A stretch of DNA of 64,000 nucleotides from Saposhnikovia divaricata (lineage: Eukaryota > Streptophyta > Magnoliopsida > Apiales > Apiaceae): NCBI GenBank assembly GCA_036435485.1, contig CM071596.1, positions 18,936,001-19,000,000 on the forward strand, given 5' to 3'. Below the pieces are notes generated by a model. It was not told the DNA's origin. It was given only the letters and a program-made list of their open reading frames with translations, and searched no databases. How positions within the stretch are numbered: the first letter of the stretch is position 1; the number at the start of each line of letters is the position of its first letter. Shown one piece after another: positions 37,250 through 49,041 of the stretch. The position numbers and the translations under genes are program-made.

Positions 37250-40205
37250 TGTAACACCCTCACTTACCAATATTAAGATTATATACTTTTATAATTAATT
37301 AAACATTAATATAGAAGAAATTTTAGAAAATTCGGTATGATGTGTTCGTAAATCGAACTAACCACCTGTAACCAACCAACCCATCACTAATTCTAATCAT
37401 CTTGTCCACAAGCATAATAAAATCAAAACCATAAAGGAATATAAACTATACAAACCAAGACCGCTCACAGGTCACAGTATGAAACAACATCCACTAGCTA
37501 TTACAACCAAAACCAAACTACTTAATAATAATTTACAACCCAAAAACCAAGTGAACTGTCTAAACTGATAATACAACAACACAATATAAAATAGAGCTAA
37601 CAACAGACTACCCGTCCTAGGACCTCAACTCGCTGGCTGCCTCTATGAGACTGTCCGCTCCTCCTAGACATCTTCATGCTTAGCTGAAGAAACAAGATTA
37701 GCAAGCAAGTGAGCTAAGAATGCTCAGCAAGTATATATAGTTATAAGCATAAATGAACTGAAACTGCAGGTCTGTTAGGAACTAGTAATCAACAATATAA
37801 AAGCTCAACTGATAGATATGTCTTTTATCTGAATCATAAAATAGGAGTGGATTGGACTATTATGCATTTTATAAATAAAAACAATCATAGGGTTAGGCTG
37901 CTGATCAGTCACGCACTAACCCCGGACAAGCGCACACAGCAATGTCCTTAATGGATCCACGACACACATTGGCCTTAATAATTTCTGACCATGAATCTGG
38001 TCCGACCCTTACGGTCCACATTTAAAAAAAAAAACTAACAGTCCAATCCTAACTAGACATCACGTGTCGGAACAATCGACCACCTCAACTGCCAAACACC
38101 CCGGACACTTTCGTTCCAGGTCAACATCTTAAATCTCACAAAGTAAAAATAAGGTCGGGTAATTTCTGAATTAGATATCGAAAAGTTCGATATAAAAAAG
38201 GGGTATTGATTTAAGTCAAGCCACTAAAAGGATCAACGAAAACAATATAATCAATTTGGGGTATAACAATTGAATATTCGAAATTAATGGAAATTAACAG
38301 AACAGTTATATCAAGGATAAATCAAACGAACATAAGAATCAAGTTATGATAATCATAATTAGTTGGAAATATAAGTGAAGTGGTTTACTTGCCTTAACCA
38401 GGAAATCACAGAATTCAGAGAGTTCCTACGTCCTCGACTTTAGCCTTGCCTTTGTCCTTGGGATCTACACACAATATAAACACTATATTAGAATTCTATT
38501 CGACGCTCGCTGATCGTTACCACTAGTGAACCTTAGCCTACCCTTGCGAATAATCCCCTAAATTCATTTATTTAATCATATAACATCAATTTATAACCCC
38601 TGATATAAGCCTTTATCCATAACCAACAAACACTTATCAAAGCATCAACAAATAATTAATTATAGTACAATTAATACTTATACTAGTAGTATAATCATAT
38701 ACATACATATATTCGAAAAGTAATTTAGGATTTTAGAAAAATTTGACGGCATCCCCTTTATACGGGTGACTGCCAGTCGGGATACAGCCGACACAACCAA
38801 CACAATCATCATTTGTAATACAACCACAATCCAATAATCCATATCGATCATATTACTAAACAATTATATAAATTCAGAATTTAAACAAGAAATTAAAAAT
38901 TATAACGTAATTATAAAAATTTAAATTTTGGCTCAGAAAAATCATTATCGCCAATTACCATCGACTCAATTTTACTATCACTGTCGATAGGGCAAAGTTT
39001 CGAGGGTGCCCGAATCGGGTTTCCAACTCGAAACTCTGCACAAAAATATTGTAGATAATCAACAATTCATTATCCTGGAATCAATCATACAGAGCTGCAA
39101 ATTTGCAACCAAATTAAAATCACCGAATAAATCAATCAGAGAGCTGAATTGCTACAGCACAGAATTACAAGAATCAACACATTAACCTGTGTCATAACAA
39201 CCAAAATCCCAATTTCATTTCGACCACCACAATAGTCACACGAGTACACACCAGACTAACACACACAACTCGACACATTGATTCAAATACGCACACACAC
39301 GGCTCGTTAATCACACACACGTGTATACACTCAATACTCACCCACACGAACGGCAGTATACGCCACATACACACACTGGATACACTCGCACAACAGTGGT
39401 AGCAAGGTCGAACAGGGGAGGGAGAGATACACACACACTGCCTTACATTTACACACACACACACACGATTTTTTTTTTTGATGGTGAAGAAAGGGGAAGA
39501 GAGAGAGATTTTGAGAGGGTGAGGATGAGAGATTGAATTGAACTCCCGAGAATTCCAGAGAGAGCGAGAGATTGATGCTGCGTTTTATTTTGGAAAGTCA
39601 AATTAGGGATTTAAGAAACAAATGATTTGGGGGAAGAAATGAAAAATAGATTTTTAGGATTATACTTTACTAAAAATTATTAAAATAAATCTTAAAATCA
39701 CAAATAAATAAAAAAATAGGTGGAATATTAAATTTAAAAATTTAAAAATGAAAAATATAAACTTACGATCACCCACATATTTTTAAAATATTTTTAGGAT
39801 TAAAAACGAATTAAATATGTATTTTTCAAGATTGAATCCATAGAATGTAAAAATAATTCATAAAATCATTTTAAAATTCTCAAAACCAAAAATAATTCAT
39901 CAAATATTTTTAAAAGTCATATAAACTAATAAAGTTAATAATGCAAAAGATTTCAGGATTTCTACTAATCCCGAGGATTTTATAAAATTCACAGAAGGTA
40001 AATATAACACGATTAAATAGGGATAAATCCCCAAAAATATAATTAAAAATACCCGGGCTTACACCTCACATATAAATCATCAACTAAGCCCACAAATATT
40101 ATACCACACATACTTCACCTCCTCAACAAATTTTTATACGCCACATAATTCGCATTTAATATTAATTAAATAATTATTATTACTAAAAATTTCTAGGGCG
40201 TTATA
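37250..40205. mobile_element. 2.96-kb element in the copia 3' ORF: solo LTR or non-autonomous element
   Basis: It starts TGTAACACCC and ends GGGCGTTATA, an imperfect inverted repeat, and is flanked by AAGAG at 37245-37249 and 40206-40210. It has no convincing coding sequence. It contains (AC)n-rich sequence at 39230-39470 and purine-rich GAGAGA stretches at 39490-39570. A 5-bp duplication and a TG start favour an LTR-type origin (large solo LTR or LARD), but the right end is TA, not CA. Class undecided. Confidence 0.75.
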
Positions 40206-42807
40206 AAGAGATCATAACAGGAATATGGTTTATTATCACAGATTCATGCAACTGTTTATTAACCATTTCATTCCTGATGTTGAAGCTAGATTTGGTAGAG
40301 AGTATTGTGTTTCTTCTTATGTATAGCAAAAGAGAATTTTCTCTGACATTACAAAGAAGGACAGTGAAAAGAATCTAGATGAAATACCTGCTTTACACTA
40401 TCCAAATCATGTTCAGGTACTTCTAAGAACTCATCTTCCTACTATCTATAATTCTTCTTTCTTTGGTGGTGAAATGACTCAGGAATCTCAATTGGAGGAG
40501 AACCCCCTGTGTCTATCCAAGTAGCCAAAAACATTACAGTCTCTGAAACAATTCTAGAACAAAATTTTGATCCACAGCCTATTGTTTCAAAGAAGCAAAC
40601 CTCTGGTGTTTCTCAAAAGACATCAGTTGTAAGGAAGAGAAGATTTGTTATTTCAAGTAGTAGTTCTAGTGAAGATGATGATAATATATCTCTTGCTGAG
40701 AGAGCAGAATTGAAGGCTGCAATTCAACTTTCTAAGCTAGGACAAAAAGATGGAACACTTAGTCACAGCCAGGCTGCAGTCTCTCAAAAGGCTGTAGTTC
40801 TTAAAAAGGGAAAACAGATACTGGATACTGTCTCTCAAAAAGATTGTGTCTATTGAAAAAGGATCTCATCCCATGATCACTTCTGTGTCTACACCTCTTG
40901 AGTCTTCTCAAGACAAATCTGTTGCTCACTATACTAGGAGAACAAGGAGAAAGATTCATTTGTCACCTACACACACAGTGTCAAGTCCAACTAACATTAT
41001 GCAGGTCTATACAAATAATGCTATATCCATGTCAGTATCTGGCAAGAGAGATATGGATCTTGATTCTTCATGGGAAACTACATTGACATACAGACTGGCT
41101 ATGGAACTTATTTCTCTGAAAGTGAAGCTTTCCAGGCCTGTTCTAGATTTTTTGATTGAAAGAGTTCCCAAACTTTCATTTCCTGAAGAATATGGACTGT
41201 TACATCAAAGGCTTGATTTAATGAAGACATAGTTCTATGTATCAGTCAGAAAGGAGTTACACAAGAAATTTGAACTTCCTAAGCATGTTGCACTTCAATC
41301 ACTTCATGCATATTTATTTGATGAGGATGTCATTGTTGAAGATGCTTCAGCTCAAGGTGAACAAGAGGAGGTAGTTGATAGAGGGAAGAAGTCAACAGAA
41401 GATACTATTGCACCAGTGGTGAATAGTAGAATAGATCATATCACAGCCACTGCAACACAAGAACCATCTAGTCAGAGGTTGGATGACTCAGGAACTGTGA
41501 TTGATGATGCTGAAAGGTCTTTTGTGATGGCTGAAATTGCAAGTGAGAAACCCTATGATATAGGAGGAATGACTTTGATTGATTTTTCTGAAGATCAAAC
41601 CAATATTGTTCATTTAGAGTCTATCCACCTTGAGGGTGTGTCTCAGCAACCAACACTTAAAGACGGTGACATACTAGCTATGGTGTCTAATGAAGTATTA
41701 CTGAAGACATCAGAGTCTAGTGTAAAACCTGAAAGTGGTATACTGGAGCGTGTAGTTTCTGGAAAGAAAGTAGATGTTTGTAAAGATTCAGAGACTATAG
41801 CAGCTCACTCCTTGGAGAAAACCTCAAGCCCCATGCCATATGAGGAACCCTCTCTCCATGTGAATTCAGGTATAAAAACTTTTTCTAATCCCTATTTTTC
41901 TGTAGGTCATGAGAGCACTTATCCAAATTTGAGTGATACACTTGAAAAGATGGACATAGATCCACACACAGAGAGGCTGGCTCTTGACCAGGCAAAAGGA
42001 GAGGTAGAAAGAGTGTTTACTTTAGATAGTCAAAGTGAGAATGAGGGTATGGATGATCAACTCCATAGTGAGGGAGAGAAAATTAGGAAACCACCATCGT
42101 TTGATTTCTGGGATCAGGTTTTTCCTGAATCTTGGTCTGAAAATCTTGGTATGGATGCTGGTACTTATTCTTTTATCAAGATGTATGAGAAGCATGACTT
42201 AGCACATCACAATGCAAAGCCAGAAGTTAAAGCTCAGAAACAGAAAGAAAGGCTTGCAGAGATCATTAACAGAAGAGGTGAAAGGCTAAGACAAACTTCT
42301 ACTCAACCAGTACCAGAAGAAATTCCTAATGATCCTAGCATTCCTTTGTTTGTACTTCCAATTTCAGCTAGAATTGAAACATCAACAATATCTGATCAAT
42401 CTAAGGAGGAGTCAGGATTTGTAGATGTTAGTACACAGAATACTGGTGAAGGACAGGATGATCATACTTCAGCTCCAGATAAGAGAGATGAAGATGTTTG
42501 TACTTCTACTCAAATGTTATTACTTGAATATCATTCTAAACAGGCAATTTCTTCTACAAGGCTTGAAGATAAAGTTCTTTCTGCATCTGAATCTGAAGAT
42601 ACAACAAGCACTTCCAATATTGAAGTCAATTCTGCAATTCTTAAGGACATTCAGAAATCTCAAAGTGATATTCAATCGAGACTTCAAATTCTTGAAAATA
42701 ACCAAGTCACTATTATGGAAAATCAAGCAGTTTTTATTAATCTCATTACTGAATCTCTTGGAATTAATGTTGCTGATATAAAAAAGGGGGAGATAAAGAC
42801 AATTTAG
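40206..42807 (+). pseudogene. Extra 3' ORF of SIRE-like copia, C-terminal part
   Basis: Continues the ORF after the insertion. Lesions: TAG at 40324, frameshift at the C5 run 40503-40507, frameshift at the A5 run 40837-40841, and TAG at 41230. Then 41416-42807 is open. The product is hydrophilic, with serine/acidic tracts (SSSSSSEDDD) and a predicted coiled coil near the end (QSRLQILENNQVTIMENQ). It ends TAA 42805-42807. The length (roughly 1,000 residues restored) and coiled coil fit the downstream ORF of SIRE-type elements. Function unknown. Confidence 0.75.
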
Positions 42808-43087
42808 AGACAACAACAACAACAGACTGGGGGAGATAAACAGACTGGGAGCATAAATAAGGGTGACAGAGTTGGTAAATTTCATCATGGGAGTGGTAAA
42901 CGAAAAGAAGCATCAAATAGTTAAATTCTTTCTTCTAAGTACTAGATACATGTCTACAACTGAAGAAGGAGGTACTTAACTTCATGATCTTGAATTCATA
43001 AATTCGATTCTGGTTGTATTGTTATATGTTTTGACATCTACAACTTAGATTTATGCTTCAGATTCTAAAGCATAAATAGGGGGAGAT
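42808..43087 (+). other. Copia 3' spacer and polypurine tract
   Basis: A 280-base non-coding stretch ends in AAATAGGGGGAGAT, the polypurine tract directly before the LTR at 43088. An earlier GGGGGAGATAAA at about 42784-42795 is a second purine tract. Confidence 0.7.
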
Positions 43088-43872
43088 TGTTAGGAATAAT
43101 TCATAAGTTGTGATGTTAAGAATAGAATTTTGCTAATACTTCTTGTATATCCTGATCTTATAAAGGATTTAGCACTTTGTTTAGGATATATGTGTTAAAC
43201 AGTAATCTGTAGAATTTAGTCAGGAACAGTGCGTCAGAGACTACATGTCAGGAACAGTGTATCGGGGACTACATGTCAGGAACAGAGGAGCAGATCCTGA
43301 TACAATATGTCAGATCCTGATCAAATACTGATGAGATAATCAGATCCTGATGCAATGGGAAATCCTGATATCAGTCATGTTACTGATGATGTCGGTCGTG
43401 TTACTGATGATGTCATTATGGATGCTACAAAAACTGGCAAGTGCTATAAAACAGGATCTTTGTTTTGGAAAACAAGCAAGAAGATATCGTGAAAGAAACG
43501 AATTCTCTATTGATGGAAACTATCAACTGGACGGCAGAACATTGTCATAGATAGATTATAATTCTGTTATTAGTTGATAGGTAGCATTATAAATACTCTC
43601 TCTATATCATTGTAAACAGTGTTCGTACGTGAGTGAGCAAGTGAGTTCGTAAGATTTGTATTCGAGAGTTCGAAACAAACAGAGAGAGAGGTTTATATTG
43701 TCAGCAGCTGCTAAAGGTATTATACACCTTTGGTAGAGTTTGTATTTGATTATTTTAATACAAACAAAGTTTGATTCATTCGTTTATTCTTGTTCATATA
43801 ATCAAGCAAAAATCAGACACGATTATATAACTTGTATTCAACCCCCCCTTCTACAAGTTATTCGAGTTAACA
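43088..43872 (+). repeat. Second (middle) LTR of the copia element
   Basis: 785 bp, TGTTAG...TTAACA, differing from the 5' LTR at about a dozen positions by eye. It is followed by a short body remnant and not by host DNA. Confidence 0.92.
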
Positions 43873-43947
43873 ATTGTATTGTTATATGTTTTGACATCTA
43901 CAACTTAGATTAATGCTTCAGATTCTAAAGCATAAATAGGTGGAGAT
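43873..43947 (+). other. Remnant of a second copia body (75 bp)
   Basis: 43874-43947 matches 43014-43087, the last 74 bases before the 3' LTR, including the polypurine tract. Its first bases ATTG also match the start of the primer-binding-site region (ATTGG at 30535). The two pieces are joined at a TTG microhomology, so almost a whole body is missing. Confidence 0.85.
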
Positions 43948-44729
43948 TGTTAGGAATAATTCATAAGTTGTGATTTAAGAATAGAATTTTGCTAATACTT
44001 CTTGTATATCCTGATCTTATAAAGGATTTAGCACTTTGTTTAGGATATATGTGTTAAACAGTAATCTGTAGAATTTAGTCAGGAACTGTGCGTCAGCGAC
44101 TACATGTCAGGAACAGTGTATCAGGGACTACATGTCAGGAACAGAGGAGCAAATCCTGATACAATATGTCAGATCCTGATCAAATACTGATGGGATAATC
44201 AGATCCTGATGCAATGGGAAATCCTGATATCAGTCATGTTACTGATGATGTCGGTCGTGTTACTGATGATGTCATTATGGATGCTACAGAAACTGGCAAG
44301 TGCTATAAAACAGGATCTTTGTTTTGGAAAACAAGCAAGAAGATATCGTGAAGGAAACGAATTCTCTATTGATGGAAACTATCAACTGGACGGCAGAACA
44401 TTATCATAGATAGATTATAATTCTGTTATTAGTTGATAGGTAGCATTATAAATACTCTCTCTATATCATTGTAAACAGTGTTCGTACGTGAGTGAGCAAG
44501 TGAGTTCGTAAGATTTGTATTCGAGAGTTCGAAACAAACAGAGAGAGAGGTTTATATTGTCAGCAGCTGCTAACGGTATTGTACACCTTTGGTAGAGTTT
44601 GTATTTGATTATTTTAATACAAACAAAGTTTGATTCATTCGTTTATTCTTGTTCATATAATCAAGCAAATCAGACACGATTATATAATTTGTATTCAACC
44701 CACCCTTCTACAAGTTATTCGAGTTAACA
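43948..44729 (+). repeat. Third (terminal) LTR of the copia element
   Basis: 782 bp, TGTTAG...TTAACA, followed by the CCCCC target duplication and the rest of the LINE. It has a 2-bp deletion near 43974 relative to the other two copies. Confidence 0.92.
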
Positions 44730-44950
44730 CCCCCTCGAGTCTCATCCATCAGATTTTGCACTGTTACCTGCTTTAGTTCATCTGGCAATTCAGTCGTTAA
44801 GAGTCCATTCTCTGAGCACAGCAACCAAGGAACTTTCCATATTTTAGTACTCGGCCCATCTCCTATTCTCCGTCTACACCCCTGTTTAACCACATTTTGT
44901 GCCTCAAGTATACTTCACCATACGTAACTTGGGTTTGAACCAAGTTTTGC
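44730..44950 (-). pseudogene. LINE upstream fragment, continuing the piece at 28595-29750
   Basis: The minus strand reads NPSYVW, an in-frame TGA (44917-44915), then SILEAQNVVKQGCRRRIGDG, typical of the region before the LINE zinc-binding domain. Reading runs up to the copia border and resumes in frame at 29750 (WDDEILSDIFNERDREL). The LINE is 5'-truncated near 44950, where the old repeat resumes. Confidence 0.8.
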
Positions 44951-45067
44951 ATATCGTATATATATTTTTCTTTGTAATGAAGGGTAAATAAGTAAATTCA
45001 CGAAGTACCAAAAAATAGGCACCAAAACTTTTAATGTTATGACTATTATATAATAGTATAGTATAGA
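44951..45067 (+). repeat. Second unit of the old AT-rich repeat, right piece
   Basis: ATATCGTATATAT and TAATGAAGGGTAAATAAGTA match 26880-26925. The piece ends TATTATATAATAGTATAG, which can fold on itself. It is the right edge of the nested stack. Confidence 0.6.
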
Positions 45068-45601
45068 TTTGTATTTGTATTTCATTTAAAACTAAAAAAT
45101 TTGAATTTGAATTTAAATTTTACAAATTTTGAGCCGAAGATCGGTTGCCATCCCTAAAAATACCTTTATTTTCAATGTACGTGTCAGTATTTTTGTGAGA
45201 TTGAATAGCGACCGATGTATTTTAAGCATGTAGAAAATGAGAGTTGTAAAATTGTACTCCACTGATCCATCCATTTTTTATACTTTTTTTTTCTCAATTA
45301 TTTACATTTCAAAATTTTTCAAATTAATAAAATTTTATAATATAAAAGTTAATTACATCTATTACATTTTTTCGTTGTACACACTTTATCTGTTCCATCA
45401 CTTCACCCATTTTCTTATTTTTTTTTTCACTAATTTACCTATTTTCTTAAGTTACATGCTCATCTCATATATAAATGATTGGAGGAAGTGCTATTTTTTA
45501 TTTAGTTATTTGATTACATATTTACATTCTAGTCTAGGAAAAAGGTTTATTCATATATGTAACTTTCATGAAAGACGAGCTCCATTAGTCGATGCAAATA
45601 A
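45068..45601. other. AT-rich intergenic DNA, no gene seen
   Basis: Phrases such as TTTGAATTTGAATTTAAATT recall 25080-25140 and 26075-26110. The 126-codon open frame at 45237 is F/Y/I-rich and domain-free. Confidence 0.5.
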
Positions 45602-46038
45602 TGTTAGATCTAAATAAATAACCAGAATCATCTTATGCGACATTATCAAGGTTACACGATAAAACTGTAGTACGAAAGCGTACCTGATTCCATGACTGTA
45701 GATATGAATACGGATTATGGGACTTGATCTTCCACAGACTTGATTCGCCTCTAGCCGTATCTCTCTCTGATTGATGGGAATAGAGGAGTAGAGGTTGTGA
45801 ATTAGTCTTGGGGACCAAGACCCTATTATGTTCTTTATATAGTAGTCTAATTAGACCCCATTAACCCTAATCAGATTACTATTGGGTATTACACATTACA
45901 AAGCCCATACCGAATAAGATGTTATTGGACTCTTTATTTAAGACCACTTAATTAGTCCAAATATAGAATAAACATTAAATATAATTGTCTTTAATTGTAA
46001 GCCCATAATTATTATTAGATTATAAAAATAATCTAACA
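45602..46038 (-). repeat. 3' LTR of the young copia element
   Basis: TGTTAGATCT...ATCTAACA, 437 bp, identical by eye to 48543-48979. The short minus-strand open frame at 45633-45818 recurs in both LTRs and is not called. Confidence 0.92.
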
Positions 46039-46559
46039 ATCTCCCACTTGGGCTACAAATTGTTCCAAACAACAATTACATTCAATAACCATAAGTGTGC
46101 ACAAAATTGTTTATTCTTTAGAAAACATCTTCCTTAGTCAATCTGGTCCATCTCATATATAAATATGGAACCAAAGCGACCTTCGTCACATTGTCGTAAC
46201 TCGATCCTCAATGATCACCATATAAATATATTCAATGACATAGATCAAGTATGGATGTGTAACTGGAAATTACATGCAATGTGATCTCAATCATGCCTAT
46301 TTCCAATTGGTCCTTAATACCTTAGTGAGATCAATCTTTATTCTTTCATACTTAATGTCAAAACCACAATTGAAAGAGATAGCTCATATAGAGCAATAGA
46401 GAGAATACAATAAAATAACTTTATTCTGCAGAAACTCAAAATACACAAATATCACTATAGTGTCAATAAACATTGAGTACCGAACATAAAAACAAAACAA
46501 AAAACTCCCACTAAAACTGAATATTCTCCAATGAGACAACACCCATATGAGCAGTATGC

Positions 46560-47133
46560 CCAAAAAAAATTTTATGGTGTCAAAAAACTTTAATAAGTAA
46601 GTGGGTCTGCTAGCATAGAATTTGTTCTTATATACTCAATAGACACTAATTGATATTGCATTCTCTCTACAATAACTTGATATTTAATGTGTATCTGTTT
46701 AGACATAACAAAAAAAAACTTAACTAGAAGTAGATTTTCTTGTATCTACACAACCAACACAATCAGAATCAAAATACATAATGATCTCCAAATTTTTCAA
46801 ATTCTGATAAACGAGCATGTAATATTTTGTTCCTTGCAAGTACCTTATAACCCATTTAATTACAATCCAATGATCCATTCTAGGGTTACTCGAATATCTG
46901 CTTAACATACCCACAGCGAATGCCAAAACCGGTAGGGTACTAAACTTGACCATACATAAAACTCCCACTGAACTTATTACATAACCACAAGTGCCATTAT
47001 TGTCTTTACTGGATCTACTAAGTGGCACTTTCTCTTGAGTTTGTTGAGTTTGCTCTTCTTGAGCATCATCTTGATTTTGAGTAGGAAACTTTATAGGTAT
47101 ATCCACATTGTTATCTTGAACTACACGAGGCAA
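46560..47133 (-). pseudogene. Copia pol remnant (end of RT and RNase H)
   Basis: The minus strand encodes GMLSRYSSNPRMDHW, RYLQGTKYYMLVY and FDSDCVGCVDTRKSTS, the typical copia RT/RNase H linker. Further down, near 46600, it encodes NSMLADPLT. The first ~60 codons (QNQDDAQEEQTQQTQEK) resemble the acidic linker before RT and are fused directly to RNase H, so the RT core is deleted. Confidence 0.8.
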
Positions 47134-48542
47134 AGAAACTAATTCTTCCTCAAAGACAACATTCCTGACTTTATATCTTCCCCCTCAAACTCAACATCCT
47201 CAAGAAATCTAGAGCAATAAGCGATTAGAACGCTCCCACTTCTCAAAGTTCAATTTCTCAGTATTAGAACTTTCATCCGTAAGAGAAGAAGGTTGTTCTT
47301 TCCTTATAGCATAGTCTAAATCCATGCAGCCGAGAACTAACAAAACGTTCTCTTTCTAGCTCTTAAAGTTTGTACCATTAAGCACAGGAATGGAGTTCAT
47401 GTTGGCAGTTATATTAGCAGCAGATGTATTAACTAGTAATTTAGAACAAAAAAAAACATATAAGCTCGCATAATGGAAATTCATGTCATATGCATACATA
47501 ATAGCACACAAAAAAAAATACATGAATTTTATATATTATAATATGTGTGTGGGCCCATTCAAACAAGATACCTAGCACAACATTAATATTTAGTCTTTGG
47601 ACAGAAATATTAACTTGCAAGTGGTACTCTCCACGCAGAAATCAAATATTAATAATAAATTCGGTCAAGCAATAACCTTCCTTTGGGCCGGTTTATTACT
47701 CACATGAAAAATTTATAATTATTACATATTTATTTCCGCATGTACATTTATTATTTGGCCATTAAATAACCTTCCTTTGGGCCGATTATTATAACGCATA
47801 AATAATAAACATACACATCCTAATATTTCAAAATAAATAAATCTACACATAAATATCACTTGGGCAATATTTTTGCTTCAACTCACTTATTCGCGAAATA
47901 AAAGGACAAAAAATAAATTAACATTATTTTTCAAAAAAAAATGTGCCCAAATCCGTATAATTGTAAATAAAATCTAAAACTTATCCAAAATCCGAAACAC
48001 TATGGGGGAACTGATTCTATTTACAATCACTTGATATTTTATCCAAATAAAATTTGGATTTCCTCCAGAGATAGTAACCACCAAAAAAAACTTTAACCAC
48101 AAAAAACAAAAACATGGCATTCTGGTTAACTTAAAGCATAAAAAAAATTGCATGCTGCAGCATGATCTCCAAATACTATCATCTCCTGATTAGTGGTTTA
48201 CACATGTTGAACATATCGAATGAATTCTCAAATCATAAACACCAGGCCATGTTTTCTATGAATATGGTTTGATTAATTACACATTCGAACAATATACAGG
48301 CAACCTTTATAAACCAAACAATCAGTTAAAACATGCAAGTTCATGTTTCATATAAATTAATTAATTGTATAACAATAGGTGATCAGCAAATTGTACACGA
48401 AGTTATGCACGATACATATGGATGGCATATTTAAACTTACACATGCTGATTCCACGCAAAATAAAATAACAATCATATAATTGTAGTATAATATATATGA
48501 TCAACCCTAATAATTCAACATAAGATAGGCTCGGATACCAAT
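47134..48542 (-). other. Non-coding interior of the young copia element
   Basis: AT-rich sequence with no domain seen; contains a repeated CCTTCCTTTGGGCCG motif at about 47688 and 47769. It ends at the primer-binding site beside the 5' LTR. Confidence 0.5.
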
Positions 48543-48979
48543 TGTTAGATCTAAATAAATAACCAGAATCATCTTATGCGACATTATCAAGGTTACACGA
48601 TAAAACTGTAGTACGAAAGCGTACCTGATTCCATGACTGTAGATATGAATACGGATTATGGGACTTGATCTTCCACAGACTTGATTCGCCTCTAGCCGTA
48701 TCTCTCTCTGATTGATGGGAATAGAGGAGTAGAGGTTGTGAATTAGTCTTGGGGACCAAGACCCTATTATGTTCTTTATATAGTAGTCTAATTAGACCCC
48801 ATTAACCCTAATCAGATTACTATTGGGTATTACACATTACAAAGCCCATACCGAATAAGATGTTATTGGACTCTTTATTTAAGACCACTTAATTAGTCCA
48901 AATATAGAATAAACATTAAATATAATTGTCTTTAATTGTAAGCCCATAATTATTATTAGATTATAAAAATAATCTAACA
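48543..48979 (-). repeat. 5' LTR of the young copia element
   Basis: 437 bp. A TATATAAA box lies on the minus strand at 48782-48775. The GATACCAATTG just to its left is the primer-binding site read on the plus strand. Confidence 0.92.
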
Positions 48980-49041
48980 AATAATACTCATCTATGGTAT
49001 TAGTTGGAAGGTTTTGATCATTAATAATATATTGTTACGAT

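Larger units (their letters stand above)
29751..44729 (+). mobile_element. SIRE-like Ty1/copia retrotransposon with double 3' LTR and nested insertion
   Basis: The element runs from TGTTAG at 29751 to TTAACA at 44729. It is flanked by CCCCC at 29746-29750 and 44730-44734 and sits inside a LINE reading frame that continues on both sides. Order: LTR, tRNA-Met primer site, gag-pol, antisense ORF, extra 3' ORF, polypurine tract, LTR, 74-bp body remnant, LTR. The three LTRs differ at only about a dozen positions by eye, so insertion was fairly recent. A 2.96-kb element interrupts the 3' ORF. Length, the extra 3' ORF and the pol order fit the SIRE/Maximus lineage. Confidence 0.9.
45602..48979 (-). 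mobile_element. Young, internally deleted Ty1/copia element
   Basis: Two 437-bp LTRs (45602-46038 and 48543-48979) look identical base for base and are flanked by AATAA (45597-45601 and 48980-48984). The primer site (minus strand: ATTGGTATCCGAGCC) touches the right LTR and a purine tract (AAGTGGGAGAT) touches the left one, so the element points leftward. The 2.5-kb interior keeps only scraps of pol. It must have moved using proteins from another copy. Confidence 0.9.

Noticed and set aside
39192..39464. A cysteine/valine-rich minus-strand ORF
   Set aside because: Produced by GT-repeat sequence (TGTGTG read as Cys-Val); the matching plus-strand ORF is Thr/His-rich from the same repeat.
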